A DNA stretch of 64,000 bases from Cyclobacterium sp. (lineage in GTDB: Bacteria; Bacteroidota; Bacteroidia; Cytophagales; Cyclobacteriaceae), in assembly GCF_014762705.1 (NCBI RefSeq), contig NZ_JABURL010000091.1:58090-122089 (forward strand), written 5' to 3'. Shown piece after piece: positions 35,476-43,185 of this stretch (positions are counted from its first letter, which is position 1; each line of letters begins with the position of its first letter). A program made the translations under genes and the position numbers. The notes under the pieces were generated by a model. That model had not been told where the DNA came from, made no database searches, and saw only the letters and a list, made by a program, of their open reading frames with translations.

Positions 35476-36995
35476 ATGGCCAATACAAACAATATAGAAG
35501 ACAAAGCTTGCTGTGATACCGACCAGCAACCAAACAAACAAAAGAAACAAGAAGAAAAAACCTCCTCCACTTTCCTGCAAACCTGGGGCAGTGGTATTGT
35601 GAGCCTTGCCATGCTGCTGGCCGGAATTGCGGCTGACCAGTTGGGACAGCCTGCATTTTTCCAGGGCTGGATCCGCATCTGTTGGTATGTGCTGGCCTAT
35701 CTGCCTGTGGGCTGGCCGGTATTGGTCAAAGGCTGGAAGGCCATACTGAAGGGCGATGTGTTCACGGAATTTTTCCTCATGGGCATAGCCACGCTGGGTG
35801 CCTTTGCCATAGGCGAGTATCCCGAGGCAGTGGCAGTGATGCTTTTCTATGCCATCGGTGAGCTGTTTCAGGATGGAGCTGTGAACCGGGCCAAACGTAA
35901 CATCAAAGCCCTGCTGGACATCCGTCCTGAATCGGCCTCCGTGCAACGAAACGGCCAAACGGTGACCGTACACCCGGAGGAAGTACAAACCGGGGAAACC
36001 ATACAGGTTAAGCCCGGAGAAAAAGTGCCGCTCGATGGGGAAATGCTGAGCGAAAAAAGCAGCTTCAACACTTCGGCTCTGACGGGTGAAAGCAAACCGG
36101 CTACCTACAACAAAGGAGAAAATGTGCTGGCAGGCATGGTCAACCTCGACAGGCTGATTGAACTGAAAGTCACAAGGCTGTTCAACGAAAGTTCGCTGGC
36201 ACGCATCCTGGAGCTGGTGCAGAACGCCACCGCCCGTAAGGCAAAAACCGAACAGTTCATCCGCAGGTTTGCGCGGGTTTACACGCCCATCGTTACTTTT
36301 CTTGCAGTTGGACTGGCCTTCCTGCCCTACTTTTTTGTAGAAAACTATGTGTTTGAAGACTGGCTTTACCGGGCATTGATCTTCCTGGTGATCTCCTGCC
36401 CCTGTGCGCTGGTGATCTCCATACCACTCGGCTACTTTGGAGGGATCGGGGCAGCTTCCCGCAAAGGGATACTATTCAAAGGCTCCAACTTTCTCGACCT
36501 CATGACAAAAGTCAATACCGTGGTGATGGACAAAACCGGAACCCTGACCAAAGGAGTATTTGAAGTGCAAAAACACTTGGTATAGACAAGGCATTTGGCG
36601 ACTTGCTGCCCGAACAAAAGGTACAGAAAGTGGAAGAATTGAAAAAAGACGCCAACCGTGTCATCGCCTTTGTGGGAGACGGCATCAATGATGCCCCTGT
36701 ATTGGCACTGGCCGATGTGGGCATGGCCATGGGCGGCCTGGGCAGTGATGCCGCCATCGAGACGGCCGATGTGGTCATCCAGACCGACCAGCCTTCCAAA
36801 ATTGCCACGGCCATCCAGCTCGGCAAGCAAACCAAACGGATCGTATGGCAAAATATCAGCCTGGCCTTTGGGGTGAAGCTCATTGTGTTGGCACTGGGAG
36901 CCGGAGGCCTGGCTACCATGTGGGAAGCTGTATTTGCCGATGTGGGTGTGGCACTGTTGGCGATATTGAATGCGGTAAGGATACAGCGAAACTAA
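35476..36995 (+). pseudogene. cadA: CadA/ZntA-type P1B-2 ATPase with an internal deletion
   Basis: Zn/Cd/Pb-type exporter. The first 370 residues are normal: ECPs at the N-terminus (EDKACCDTDQQ), TGES in the actuator domain, membrane site CPC (VISCPCALVISIP), and DKTGTLTKG. Just after FEVQKH the sequence jumps to LGIDKAFGDLLPEQKV and then VGDGINDAP and the last TM helices in a different frame; the first frame ends at a TAG near 36583. Compared with full-length family members about 150 residues, including the nucleotide-binding domain, are missing. The protein cannot work as an ATPase. Junction is near 36570. Confidence 0.85.
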
Positions 36996-37035
36996 GAATA
37001 CTTTAAGCTATGAAAATAACAAACTCACTTTTTAA

Positions 37036-37396
37036 ATGTCTGAAATTTACAACCACCTATATGAAGATTTAGAGGACAAACTTAGAATGATCGATCTGGA
37101 GGAAGATAACCTCCTCAAAAAATCAGAGCTGAGCTTTCAAAGGGTTCTAATTGCCATTAACAGGTTACAGAATGTCTTAACTAAAAACCTTGTAGATTCT
37201 CAAGCCGGTGAAATACTCTTCTTTAAGGAGATTTAACCCAAATACGCCTGCAAACTCATTTACAATCTCAACGTGTTCAATTTTGGAACTAACAAGCCCA
37301 ATAGGGATTAAGATTAGGCGCAAGTATTATCAAAACGAATTAGATAAGCTCACAGGCTTCTTTGACAATATCTTGGAGTTTTACCTACGCAATTAA
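37036..37396 (+). pseudogene. rteC: RteC-family regulator remnant
   Basis: RteC regulates excision of CTnDOT-type elements. Residues 1-66 (MSEIYNHLYEDLEDKLRMID to FFKEI) end at TAA 37234-37236, but in the same frame it would continue PKYACKLIYNLNVFNFGTNK before another stop. A different frame gives KIRRKYYQNELDKLTGFFDN, the RteC C-terminal motif. So there is one nonsense change plus a frameshift. It marks a former conjugative-transposon boundary region. Confidence 0.75.
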
Positions 37397-37399
37397 AAA

Positions 37400-38125
37400 C
37401 CCAAAGACCACCAAAAGCCGCTTGGAAACAATGGAGTGATGAGGCACCTAGAGAGGTTCTGGAAGATGGTGACCATGGCTGTAAAAATGGAATGGGTAAG
37501 CCGGGATCCCTTTGAAAAGTATCTGCTCAAATTTCATCGAGTTGATAGGGATTTCCTTAATCACGAAGAGTTGGAGGCAGTAGAAAACAAGGACTTCAAG
37601 ATTGTGCGTTTGCAGTGGGTCAGGGATCTGTTTGTGTTCAGTTGCTATACCGGACTGGCCTACATCGATGCGATGAACCTGACACCATCCAACATCACGA
37701 TTGGCATTGATGGGGAGTACTGGCTTTCCACCTGCCGCCAGAAAACCGACCAACCTGTCAGGGTTCCCATCCTTCCCAAGGCCTGGGAGATTATTGAGAA
37801 ATACAGAACCCACCCAAGGGCTTTGCAAAAAGGATCTGTATTCCCTATGATCTCTAATCAAAAGCTTAACTCTTATCTGAAAGAAATAGCCGACCTGTGC
37901 GGGATTGAAAAGAACCTCACCTTTCACCTGGCCAGGCATACATTTGCCACCACCGTTACTCTTTGCAATGGTGTCCCGTTGGAGACTGTGAGCAAGATGC
38001 TGGGTCATTCAAAAATCACCACTACTCAGGTTTACGCTAAAGTGGTGGAGAAGAAGGTAAGGGAAGACATGCACACTCTCCGGGAGAAGCTGGCAGCACC
38101 AAAATTGATGAGAAGGGCGAAGTAG
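37400..38125 (+). pseudogene. Tyrosine recombinase missing its N-terminus
   Basis: Catalytic C-terminal domain of a phage-type integrase as carried by Bacteroidota conjugative elements. The reading frame enters from about 37400 (PKDHQKPLGNNGVMRHLERF) with no start codon before ATG 37436. The catalytic residues are largely present: Arg in FSCYTGLAYIDAMNL context, HLARH box, and Tyr in TTTQVYAKV. The arm-binding domain and about half of the core-binding domain are missing. The front is fused to the rteC remnant. A 229-residue product could be made but is unlikely to recombine DNA. Confidence 0.75.
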
Positions 38126-38148
38126 CCCTTCGAAGTAGCCCTTTTTTG
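38112..38148 (+). terminator. Terminator at the recombinase stop codon
   Basis: GAAGGGC pairs with GCCCTTC around a 6-base loop, and a tandem copy of GAAGTAGCCCTT runs into TTTTTT. The stem overlaps the TAG stop at 38123. Confidence 0.7.
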
Positions 38149-38206
38149 TATTTAAGTGATTGCTTAAATACATTTAATTCCTTAGCTTTGTTAAGCAAAT
38201 GCTTAA
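38149..38206 (+). promoter_or_regulatory. Promoter and ArsR-type operators of the mer-like operon
   Basis: Two dyads flank a -7 box. First: TATTTAAG/CTTAAATA at 38149-38170, perfect over 8 bp. Second: TTAAGCA/TGCTTAA at 38191-38206. The box TAGCTTTG at 38183-38190 matches TAnnTTTG and lies between them. The ArsR repressor encoded 11 bases downstream is the likely ligand (autoregulation, derepressed by metal). Confidence 0.75.
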
Positions 38207-38216
38207 ATACGAAGTT

Positions 38217-38585
38217 ATGAATACATGTATCCGTGTCTTTGCCGATAGCGACCAGATCAATAGGTGCAGGGAAGACTTGAAGAGTAAAGAAGAAGGCTTT
38301 TTAGAACTGACAGATGTACTGAACCTGGCTGGTAATGCGGTTCGCCTCAAAATCCTGTACCTCTTGAAACAGGAAAATGAACTTTGTCCGTGCGACTTGT
38401 CAGACATCCTAGGCATGACAGTGCCGGCCATTTCCCAACATCTGAAAAAGCTGAAGGATGCAGGAATCGTGACAACCAAAAAATCCGGACAAACCATCTT
38501 CTATTCAGTAGAAGCGCACAGTCAGCGGATCATTTCATCAGTGCTCGATTTGTTTAATCTCCCAAATACAATTCCTGCCCTATGA
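38217..38585 (+). CDS. ArsR/SmtB-family metal-sensing repressor
   Basis: A 122-residue winged-helix repressor, probably dimeric. The DNA-recognition helix region is residues 55-90 (LCPCDLSDILGMTVPAISQH). The ELCPCDL sequence is the ArsR/SmtB alpha-3 thiolate site that binds thiophilic metals such as Hg, As, Cd or Pb. An additional Cys pair is at the N-terminus (MNTCIRVFADSDQINRC). ATG 38217 is preferred over 38199, because the earlier start lies within the second operator dyad. Its stop overlaps the following gene's ATG. Confidence 0.88.
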   Translation: MNTCIRVFADSDQINRCREDLKSKEEGFLELTDVLNLAGNAVRLKILYLLKQENELCPCDLSDILGMTVPAISQHLKKLKDAGIVTTKKSGQTIFYSVEAHSQRIISSVLDLFNLPNTIPAL

Positions 38586-38971
38586 TACCCAGTGATCTTA
38601 CCCAAAGCATAAAGGTTTCCTTAAAAACTGCTACCGGGCAGTTGGGATATATCCTCAGTAAAATTGACGATGAGGACCAGGTGGAAAACATACTTCTCCA
38701 GTTGAAGGCGGTACAATCCACCCTTACCAAGACTACTTATGAATTATTGGATGATACCTACAGAAAAGCATTAGCAGAAAGAATCTCGTTAGCTTACCAG
38801 AACTGCCCCGGTAACTGTGGTAATGAAGAAACAATAGAAAAGCTGAGAACACTATTTCCAGAGCTTAAACTCGAAGAAGTGCCTGAAAAACTAAGGGAAG
38901 CCCGGACGGTGGAAGAAGAATTGAAGAAATTTTTATCCGAACGTTTGGACACCCCCTCCCCCCGTGACTGA
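38582..38971 (+). CDS. CsoR/RcnR-like metal-sensing protein (tentative)
   Basis: A 129-residue, largely helical protein. Residues 10-65 (SIKVSLKTATGQLGYILSKI followed by QLKAVQSTLTKTTYELLDDT) match the helical-bundle layout of CsoR/RcnR (DUF156) repressors. Cys residues occur later, in NCPGNCGNEETIEKLRTLFP. The family match is from pattern only. It is translationally coupled to arsR. Two different metal regulators in one operon would be unusual; this one may instead be a metal-binding accessory protein. Confidence 0.5.
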   Translation: MIPSDLTQSIKVSLKTATGQLGYILSKIDDEDQVENILLQLKAVQSTLTKTTYELLDDTYRKALAERISLAYQNCPGNCGNEETIEKLRTLFPELKLEEVPEKLREARTVEEELKKFLSERLDTPSPRD

Positions 38972-39006
38972 ACTTTGGAGAGATGTTTCAATAAAATAGT
39001 ATTGAT

Positions 39007-39210
39007 ATGAAAAGTAAACTCATGATTTTGGCCACAGCGGGTATTCTCGCCATTGGTGGCCTTGCTTACGGGATCAACTCATCCCCAAAAGCTTGTCCTT
39101 TGGAAGGTACTCCAGATTGTCCAAAAGTTAGCTGCCCTTTGGCAGGCACTCCGGAATGTCCTTATGATTTGAAAGTGGCGGAAATACCCGCCTGCTGCAA
39201 GAAAAAGTAA
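39007..39210 (+). CDS. Small exported Cys-rich repeat protein
   Basis: A 67-residue protein with an N-terminal hydrophobic signal (LMILATAGILAIGGLAYG) and a mature part of two near-identical repeats, CPLEGTPDCP and CPLAGTPECP, separated by KVS and followed by CCKKK. Seven cysteines in about 45 residues fit periplasmic thiophilic-metal binding. It lies 35 bases after the CsoR-like gene and is followed directly by a terminator, so it may be the most strongly expressed part. Not a named family that I recognise. Confidence 0.65.
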   Translation: MKSKLMILATAGILAIGGLAYGINSSPKACPLEGTPDCPKVSCPLAGTPECPYDLKVAEIPACCKKK

Positions 39211-39215
39211 CCGGG

Positions 39216-39239
39216 AGGGCGCAGAGCCCTTCTTTTTTT
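39216..39239 (+). terminator. Terminator between the small Cys-rich gene and merTP
   Basis: AGGGC and GCCCT around GCAGA, followed by TCTTTTTTT. The merTP gene begins at 39243, so it either relies on read-through or has a promoter inside this stretch. Confidence 0.75.
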
Positions 39240-39242
39240 GAA

Positions 39243-39854
39243 ATGAAAAAGTATATGAAAAATTCGCTTTTAACCAGCGGTATTATGGCTGCACTCTTAA
39301 GTTCACTTTGCTGCATCACCCCGGTGCTTGCACTAGTGGCCGGTGCAAGCGGGATTGCCTCCACTTTTTCCTGGCTGGATCCTGCACGGCCCTTTTTTGT
39401 GGGCATTACGGTTGTAGTGTTGGGTTTTGCCTGGTACCAAAAACTTAAACCAAAGGCCAAAGGTGAAATAGAATGTGCGTGTGAGGAGGACCTACAGCCC
39501 TCCTTTTGGAAAACAAGGAAATTCCTTGGGATAGTCACCGTTTTTGCGACCCTGATGCTCACATTCCCGCTTTATGCTCACATTTTCTACCCTAAATCTG
39601 AAAAGCAAGTGATCATCGTTGATAAGTCAGACATTCAGACCGTAAATTTTCAAATCAAAGGCATGACTTGCCAGGGTTGCGCAGATCATGTTGAACATGA
39701 GGTAAATAAGCTCAGCGGTATCCTTAAAGTAACCGCATCCTACGAACAGGGCAATGCCATTGTAGAATTTGACAATACCAAAACAGGCATCCTTGAAATT
39801 GAGCAAGCTATCAACTCGACCGGATATTCCGTGACCAATAAAACAGAGAAATAA
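39243..39854 (+). CDS. merTP: MerTP, fused mercuric transport and periplasmic-binding-type protein
   Basis: A 203-residue fusion. Residues 1-125 are MerT-like with three TM helices and a Cys pair in TM1 (LLSSLCCITPVLALVAGASG) plus ECACEEDLQ in the cytoplasmic loop. Residues 130-203 are a MerP-like HMA domain (IKGMTCQGCADHVEHEVNKL) at the C-terminus. Such fusions are known as MerTP in Bacteroidota. The function is Hg(II) uptake toward a cytoplasmic reductase, but no merA lies nearby in the window. The alternative is transport of another thiophilic metal. Confidence 0.88.
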   Translation: MKKYMKNSLLTSGIMAALLSSLCCITPVLALVAGASGIASTFSWLDPARPFFVGITVVVLGFAWYQKLKPKAKGEIECACEEDLQPSFWKTRKFLGIVTVFATLMLTFPLYAHIFYPKSEKQVIIVDKSDIQTVNFQIKGMTCQGCADHVEHEVNKLSGILKVTASYEQGNAIVEFDNTKTGILEIEQAINSTGYSVTNKTEK

Positions 39855-40067
39855 ATGGAAATCATATTAGAATCAACCATCACCTGCCCGGAATGCGGGC
39901 ATCAAAAAGAAGAAACCATGCCCACTGACGCCTGTCAGTATTTTTACGAATGTGAAAATTGCCACCAGGTACTAAAACCGAAGGAAGGGGATTGCTGCGT
40001 GTATTGCAGCTATGGCTCAGCACCTTGTCCACCAGTACAATTGGATTCTGATCAAGCATGTTGCTAG
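39855..40067 (+). CDS. GDCCVxC-domain protein
   Basis: A 70-residue protein with a double Cys cluster: CPECGHQKEETMPTDACQYF, CENCHQ and EGDCCVYCSYGSAPCPPVQL. GDCCVxC is the family signature; in some species the first Cys of the motif is selenocysteine, here it is Cys. It directly follows merTP with no gap. The family is tied to mercury and other metal operons, but its biochemical role is unknown. It is probably a cytoplasmic metal chaperone. Confidence 0.88.
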   Translation: MEIILESTITCPECGHQKEETMPTDACQYFYECENCHQVLKPKEGDCCVYCSYGSAPCPPVQLDSDQACC

Positions 40068-40085
40068 CGTAGACAATGCTTTATC

Positions 40086-40150
40086 TGACATACATCATGT
40101 TTTAACATGTACAATGTCATAGCACCCTCAATTACCGTTGCGTACTTTTG
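40086..40150 (+). promoter_or_regulatory. Thirty-four-base operator-like dyad and promoter box
   Basis: Inner arms CATGTT and AACATG (40096-40109) and outer arms TGACAT and ATGTCA (40086-40091, 40114-40119) share the same centre at 40102.5. TACTTTTG at 40143-40150 matches the -7 consensus TAnnTTTG, and the next start is 67 bases further on. The operator may belong to the ArsR/CsoR-like pair or to an unlinked repressor. Confidence 0.55.
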
Positions 40151-40217
40151 AGTCATATTGAAGGGAATACCAAATAGATGCCCCTTCAATGGATGGCATT
40201 TTACATCAAAAAGGCTC

Positions 40218-40607
40218 ATGAAGCGCAACTTATATATAGTCCTGCTCATTGCAATGCTCCTCCCTGGCAAAGGGATGGCAGTGTTTCAGCACTTTTGTGG
40301 GGGCGAACTGATCAGTTTCGAGCTTTTTCTAAAACACCACGAACCATGCTGTGACGATCACAGCAACCCTTGTGATGGCTGTGAGGACCAGGAAACCATC
40401 TTCTCTCTTGATGATTTCAGAGCACCTCATTCTGACATTCCGGTCATTGCTTTTTCACCTGCGGCATTGGCTCAGCCATCTTTCCATTTGCCTTCTACAC
40501 AATTTTTCGAATCAAGAACATACACAAATCCTAAAAAGGCTCCCCCGGCTGGTCAGGGCGGTATCGCTCTATCCTGTTCCAGTCATTTCTTATTTAGATA
40601 CATCTGA
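40218..40607 (+). CDS. HYC_CC_PP-type small exported protein, second copy
   Basis: A 129-residue protein from ATG 40218. Signal peptide-like N-terminus (NLYIVLLIAMLLPGKGMAVF), then HFCGGELISFELFLKHHEPC, a C-rich loop (EPCCDDHSNPCDGCEDQETI) and KKAPPAGQGG near the C-terminus. It shares the HxC, CC and PP features with the protein at 5497, the head of the cus operon, though overall identity is low. Here no RND pump follows, so it may be an orphan left by rearrangement, or an accessory of the mer-like genes. Confidence 0.65.
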   Translation: MKRNLYIVLLIAMLLPGKGMAVFQHFCGGELISFELFLKHHEPCCDDHSNPCDGCEDQETIFSLDDFRAPHSDIPVIAFSPAALAQPSFHLPSTQFFESRTYTNPKKAPPAGQGGIALSCSSHFLFRYI

Positions 40608-40793
40608 TTATCAGTTAGTTGCCTGGGTTACGAAACCTTCGAGCAATGTCGGAAATGGTTCTGTAAAATATAGCTGTTCCGGGATATTCGAACAGCATTA
40701 GAACACGATCTATCCGACAAAACTATCATCAAGTTTCTTTAATCAGACTTTCAATAAAATAATTTCTGCGTGCAATTGTCCGGCAATCGCTCC

Positions 40794-40988
40794 ATGCAAA
40801 TCAAACCTCTACCGGATCTGGTTGCTTATCGAAAAAAAATAACAGCATTGGAAAAGGAAATTTCAAAGTTAAAATCGGCCATAGCCAAGAGCAAACAGTT
40901 CAATCAAAAAGTGGAATTGAACCAACAGCTAAAAGCCGCTGAAAAGGAGCTGGAGTGGCTATTTGCAGATGGGAAAGGATCAAATTGA
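40794..40988 (+). CDS. Short coiled-coil protein
   Basis: A 64-residue Lys-rich coiled coil from ATG 40794: ITALEKEISKLKSAIAKSKQ and then LKAAEKELEWLFADGKGSN. No family recognised. It lies alone between the mer-like genes and the convergent ImmA/IrrE gene. It could be a true small gene or the tail of a broken one. Confidence 0.4.
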   Translation: MQIKPLPDLVAYRKKITALEKEISKLKSAIAKSKQFNQKVELNQQLKAAEKELEWLFADGKGSN

Positions 40989-41061
40989 TGGAGTTCGGAA
41001 TTCCGAAATACTTAACTTCGATAAAACATTGTCTAAAGGAAGTCGGCCGAAAATCATGAAT

Positions 41062-41901
41062 TTAATTTTCCCAGATGATGCTTAGGATGGTTTTATACCG
41101 CCTTGTTGGAATGCAATACTCATAGAAGTCTGTATCTTCATCATATTCACTTAGATTGAACCATGTTGATTTGTTAATGTTCTGTGCTTTTTCTTCAAGT
41201 TTATACACAAACTCGTAATCTTTTTGAATATACTCTGCGGCAACTGAATCGGAAGGTGGTGCTAACTTGGTGTAATCGCCCAACCAAACTTTTAAGTCGT
41301 TGGACTTTTTCCAATATTTCACTTTCCCATTCTCGATAAAGACAAGGCAAAGAGGGTGTAACTGCTCAAACTGCAAATAGCGAAAAATAGTTGCTGTCAA
41401 ACTAGTTTTAAATCGTTCTGAAAGTTGCTTGATCAAAAGGGGTGAAAACTTCTTGCCTTTTGCTTCTTTAAGGAATAAATTTTCAGGCATTAGAAGTTCA
41501 CTGGCGAATTCATTTGCTTCCAATTCTTGCCTCCCGTTTTTCAATGTATTTTCCGTACCTTCAATAATGTTAAAATTAGTGAATGTATCATCGGGAAGCT
41601 GCATATTTCTATGCATCAAGAGATGCCCTATCTCATGGGCTGCAACGAAGCGTTTTCTCTCCTGGAACTGTATCTTTGAATTTACCTTTATAACCGCCTT
41701 ATTGTTTCCAAACACAATTTTTCCATCACAATTAGAGAGCTCTTCTTCGATAAGTATTGCATCATGCCCAGCAACCACTAATCCGGCGACAAACAGATCC
41801 ATGTCCAAATCGGTTATCTCATCCAATCCACAGTCGTCTAAAAGTTTGCGAGCCTGTAAGCGCGCATTATTGACGCTTCTCATCGTTCTCCAATTCTTCA
41901 A
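41062..41901 (-). CDS. ImmA/IrrE-family zinc metallopeptidase
   Basis: A 279-residue protein with the zincin motif HEIGH at residues 89-93 (RFVAAHEIGHLLMHRN) and the downstream acidic ligand in QELEANEFASELLMPENLFL (E128/E131). This is the ImmA/IrrE fold, known from ImmA (cleaves a phage repressor) and IrrE. The C-terminal half (150-279) is less conserved and probably senses the signal. It is the last gene of a three-gene operon with a sigma factor and a 131-residue protein, and overlaps that protein by about 17-35 bases. CBASS regulators CapP are of the same protease family, so a link to the adjacent CBASS is an attractive inference. Confidence 0.88.
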   Translation of the reverse strand: MKNWRTMRSVNNARLQARKLLDDCGLDEITDLDMDLFVAGLVVAGHDAILIEEELSNCDGKIVFGNNKAVIKVNSKIQFQERKRFVAAHEIGHLLMHRNMQLPDDTFTNFNIIEGTENTLKNGRQELEANEFASELLMPENLFLKEAKGKKFSPLLIKQLSERFKTSLTATIFRYLQFEQLHPLCLVFIENGKVKYWKKSNDLKVWLGDYTKLAPPSDSVAAEYIQKDYEFVYKLEEKAQNINKSTWFNLSEYDEDTDFYEYCIPTRRYKTILSIIWEN

Positions 41902-42262
41902 TTAGTTGAACAAAGTTCTGATCCTTGATTATTTCGATAATATCCTCTTTGGACAATTTATCGAGATTTCGGTACAAGGCCAAAGAAGCATTACCCTGAA
42001 TAAATTGTTTGAGCATAGCCACAGGCTTCTCAATATTCGCTTCGATGGCTTGTTGAAATTTACTGACTAATTTCAATAAATTGTCATTCCGTTCCTTCTG
42101 TGCCTTTGCCCTTGCCAAAAAAACAAGTTGCTTCTTTTTTTTGTTGTACGCATCGATATCTGATACATCATCTTTCAGCATATCGGCGAGGGCATCCTTG
42201 TCCACTTCTTTGTAGAAAGCAATCAGAGCATCGTCAATCCTATTTTTAATATTATTGCTCAT
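41867..42262 (-). CDS. Helical protein between sigma factor and protease (possible anti-sigma)
   Basis: A 131-residue, strongly charged, mostly helical protein with no TM segment and no motif that I recognise (KKKKQLVFLARAKAQKERND in the middle, KLSKEDIIEIIKDQNF near the end). It overlaps the upstream sigma gene by four bases and the downstream protease by at least 17. Position between a sigma factor and a protease is what a cytoplasmic anti-sigma factor cleaved by the protease would have. This role is inferred only from gene order. Confidence 0.55.
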   Translation of the reverse strand: MSNNIKNRIDDALIAFYKEVDKDALADMLKDDVSDIDAYNKKKKQLVFLARAKAQKERNDNLLKLVSKFQQAIEANIEKPVAMLKQFIQGNASLALYRNLDKLSKEDIIEIIKDQNFVQLIEELENDEKRQ

Positions 42263-42783
42263 ATGATACTTTTTGCTTGTTCTCTTATTTTGGGCAATCT
42301 TCGTTCCAATCGTTTCACGGTCCTGTAAATCTCCTTTACATCAATGCCGAGATCCTCTGCAATTTCTCTTGGTTTGCAGATACCGTCCATCCAATACTCG
42401 AACACCATTAATTCGTCATCATCCGCTCCAGCCTGTTGCAATAATTCTGAAACTTGTTGCCTTTCTTCTTTAATATCATCTTGATTATTATACGCGTGAC
42501 TCTCCAAAAGATCCTGCGTTTGCCCAACCAGAGATCCCTTTAAAAAATTGCTGATTTCACTTCGAAGACTCCCGAACATAAAATCGGTAAACGAACAATT
42601 CGCATTTTCCCAATCACGGGTACCTTCAATTACCTTTAAAAGTAAATCTCCAACAAAATCAAAAGGCTCTTTTCCTCCCAAATCCTTTAACCCGGCTGAC
42701 TTCAAACGATTGGTCGCATACGAGGTCAACCTGTCTAACAGGTCGTCCAAGTCAATAGATTGCAATTCGTCATAAAGATTCAT
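42259..42783 (-). CDS. Sigma-70-like (ECF-type) RNA polymerase sigma factor
   Basis: A 174-residue protein from ATG 42783 (MNLYDELQSIDLDDLLDRLT); the upstream extension to 42882 is Phe-rich, reads through the divergent promoter region and is unlikely. Residues 40-90 (FDFVGDLLLKVIEGTRDWEN, NCSFTDFMFGSLRSEISNFL) resemble sigma region 2, and 130-165 (ICKPREIAEDLGIDVKEIYR) is a region-4 helix-turn-helix. It heads the triad with the 131-residue protein and ImmA/IrrE protease, and points away from the CBASS operon across a 165-base spacer. Likely to direct polymerase to one or both promoters there. Confidence 0.75.
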   Translation of the reverse strand: MNLYDELQSIDLDDLLDRLTSYATNRLKSAGLKDLGGKEPFDFVGDLLLKVIEGTRDWENANCSFTDFMFGSLRSEISNFLKGSLVGQTQDLLESHAYNNQDDIKEERQQVSELLQQAGADDDELMVFEYWMDGICKPREIAEDLGIDVKEIYRTVKRLERRLPKIREQAKSII

Positions 42784-42948
42784 CAGCTCTTGTCTATAAT
42801 AATATGCTAAGATGGGGAAAAAATTTGCCACTCGTAAAAAAAAAATTCTTGGTCGTGGCAAAAAATTGAAAAACATCAGCATGTATATATAAAGGCTCCC
42901 ATTAAAGAAGGGGACGAAGAATATTAAAAATTAACAAATAATAAAGAC
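42784..42948. promoter_or_regulatory. Divergent control region between sigma triad and CBASS operon
   Basis: A 165-base spacer holding both promoters. TTTGCCAC at 42824-42831 and GTGGCAAA at 42855-42862 form a perfect 8-bp inverted repeat around a 23-base A-rich spacer, a layout that could serve two facing promoters or a dimeric regulator. The downstream half is very AT-rich. No standard -33/-7 pair is clear, as would be expected if a special sigma factor is used. Confidence 0.5.
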
Positions 42949-43182
42949 ATGGCTAAAATAAATCAACATGTGGTGCCGAGGGGCGACAATTGGGCAGTCA
43001 AAGGTGCCGGAAACGAAAAGGCTACAAAAATTGTAGGAACCCAGAAAGAAGCAATTAAGATAGCACGGGAAATTGCTATCAATCAGCAATCAGAAGTTGT
43101 TATCCATAGACCGAATGGTACAATCCGGGATAAGGATTCCTACGGCAACGATCCTCACCCTCCAAAAGACACAAAGCATTAG
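42949..43182 (+). CDS. DUF2188 protein, first gene of CBASS operon
   Basis: A 77-residue DUF2188 protein: MAKINQHVVPRGDNWAVKGA with the conserved HVVPxGDxWAVK core, then repeated IV/AI strands to the C-terminal DPHPPKDTKH. DUF2188 proteins are small, of unknown function, and often near mobile or defence genes. It lies three bases before the NUDIX gene and is probably cotranscribed. Whether it takes part in CBASS or is incidental is unknown. Confidence 0.8.
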   Translation: MAKINQHVVPRGDNWAVKGAGNEKATKIVGTQKEAIKIAREIAINQQSEVVIHRPNGTIRDKDSYGNDPHPPKDTKH

Positions 43183-43185
43183 TCG

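Noticed and set aside
37436..38125. Intact integrase of the conjugative element
   Set aside because: At about 229 residues it lacks the arm-binding and much of the core-binding domain, and its frame continues upstream of any start codon.
40351..40701. Plus-strand ORF overlapping the second HYC_CC_PP gene
   Set aside because: Different frame of the same stretch with no recognisable features; the other frame has a signal peptide and family motifs.
42784..42882. N-terminal extension of the sigma factor
   Set aside because: Phe-rich, unlike any sigma region, and crosses the inverted repeat of the divergent promoter; ATG 42783 fits better.
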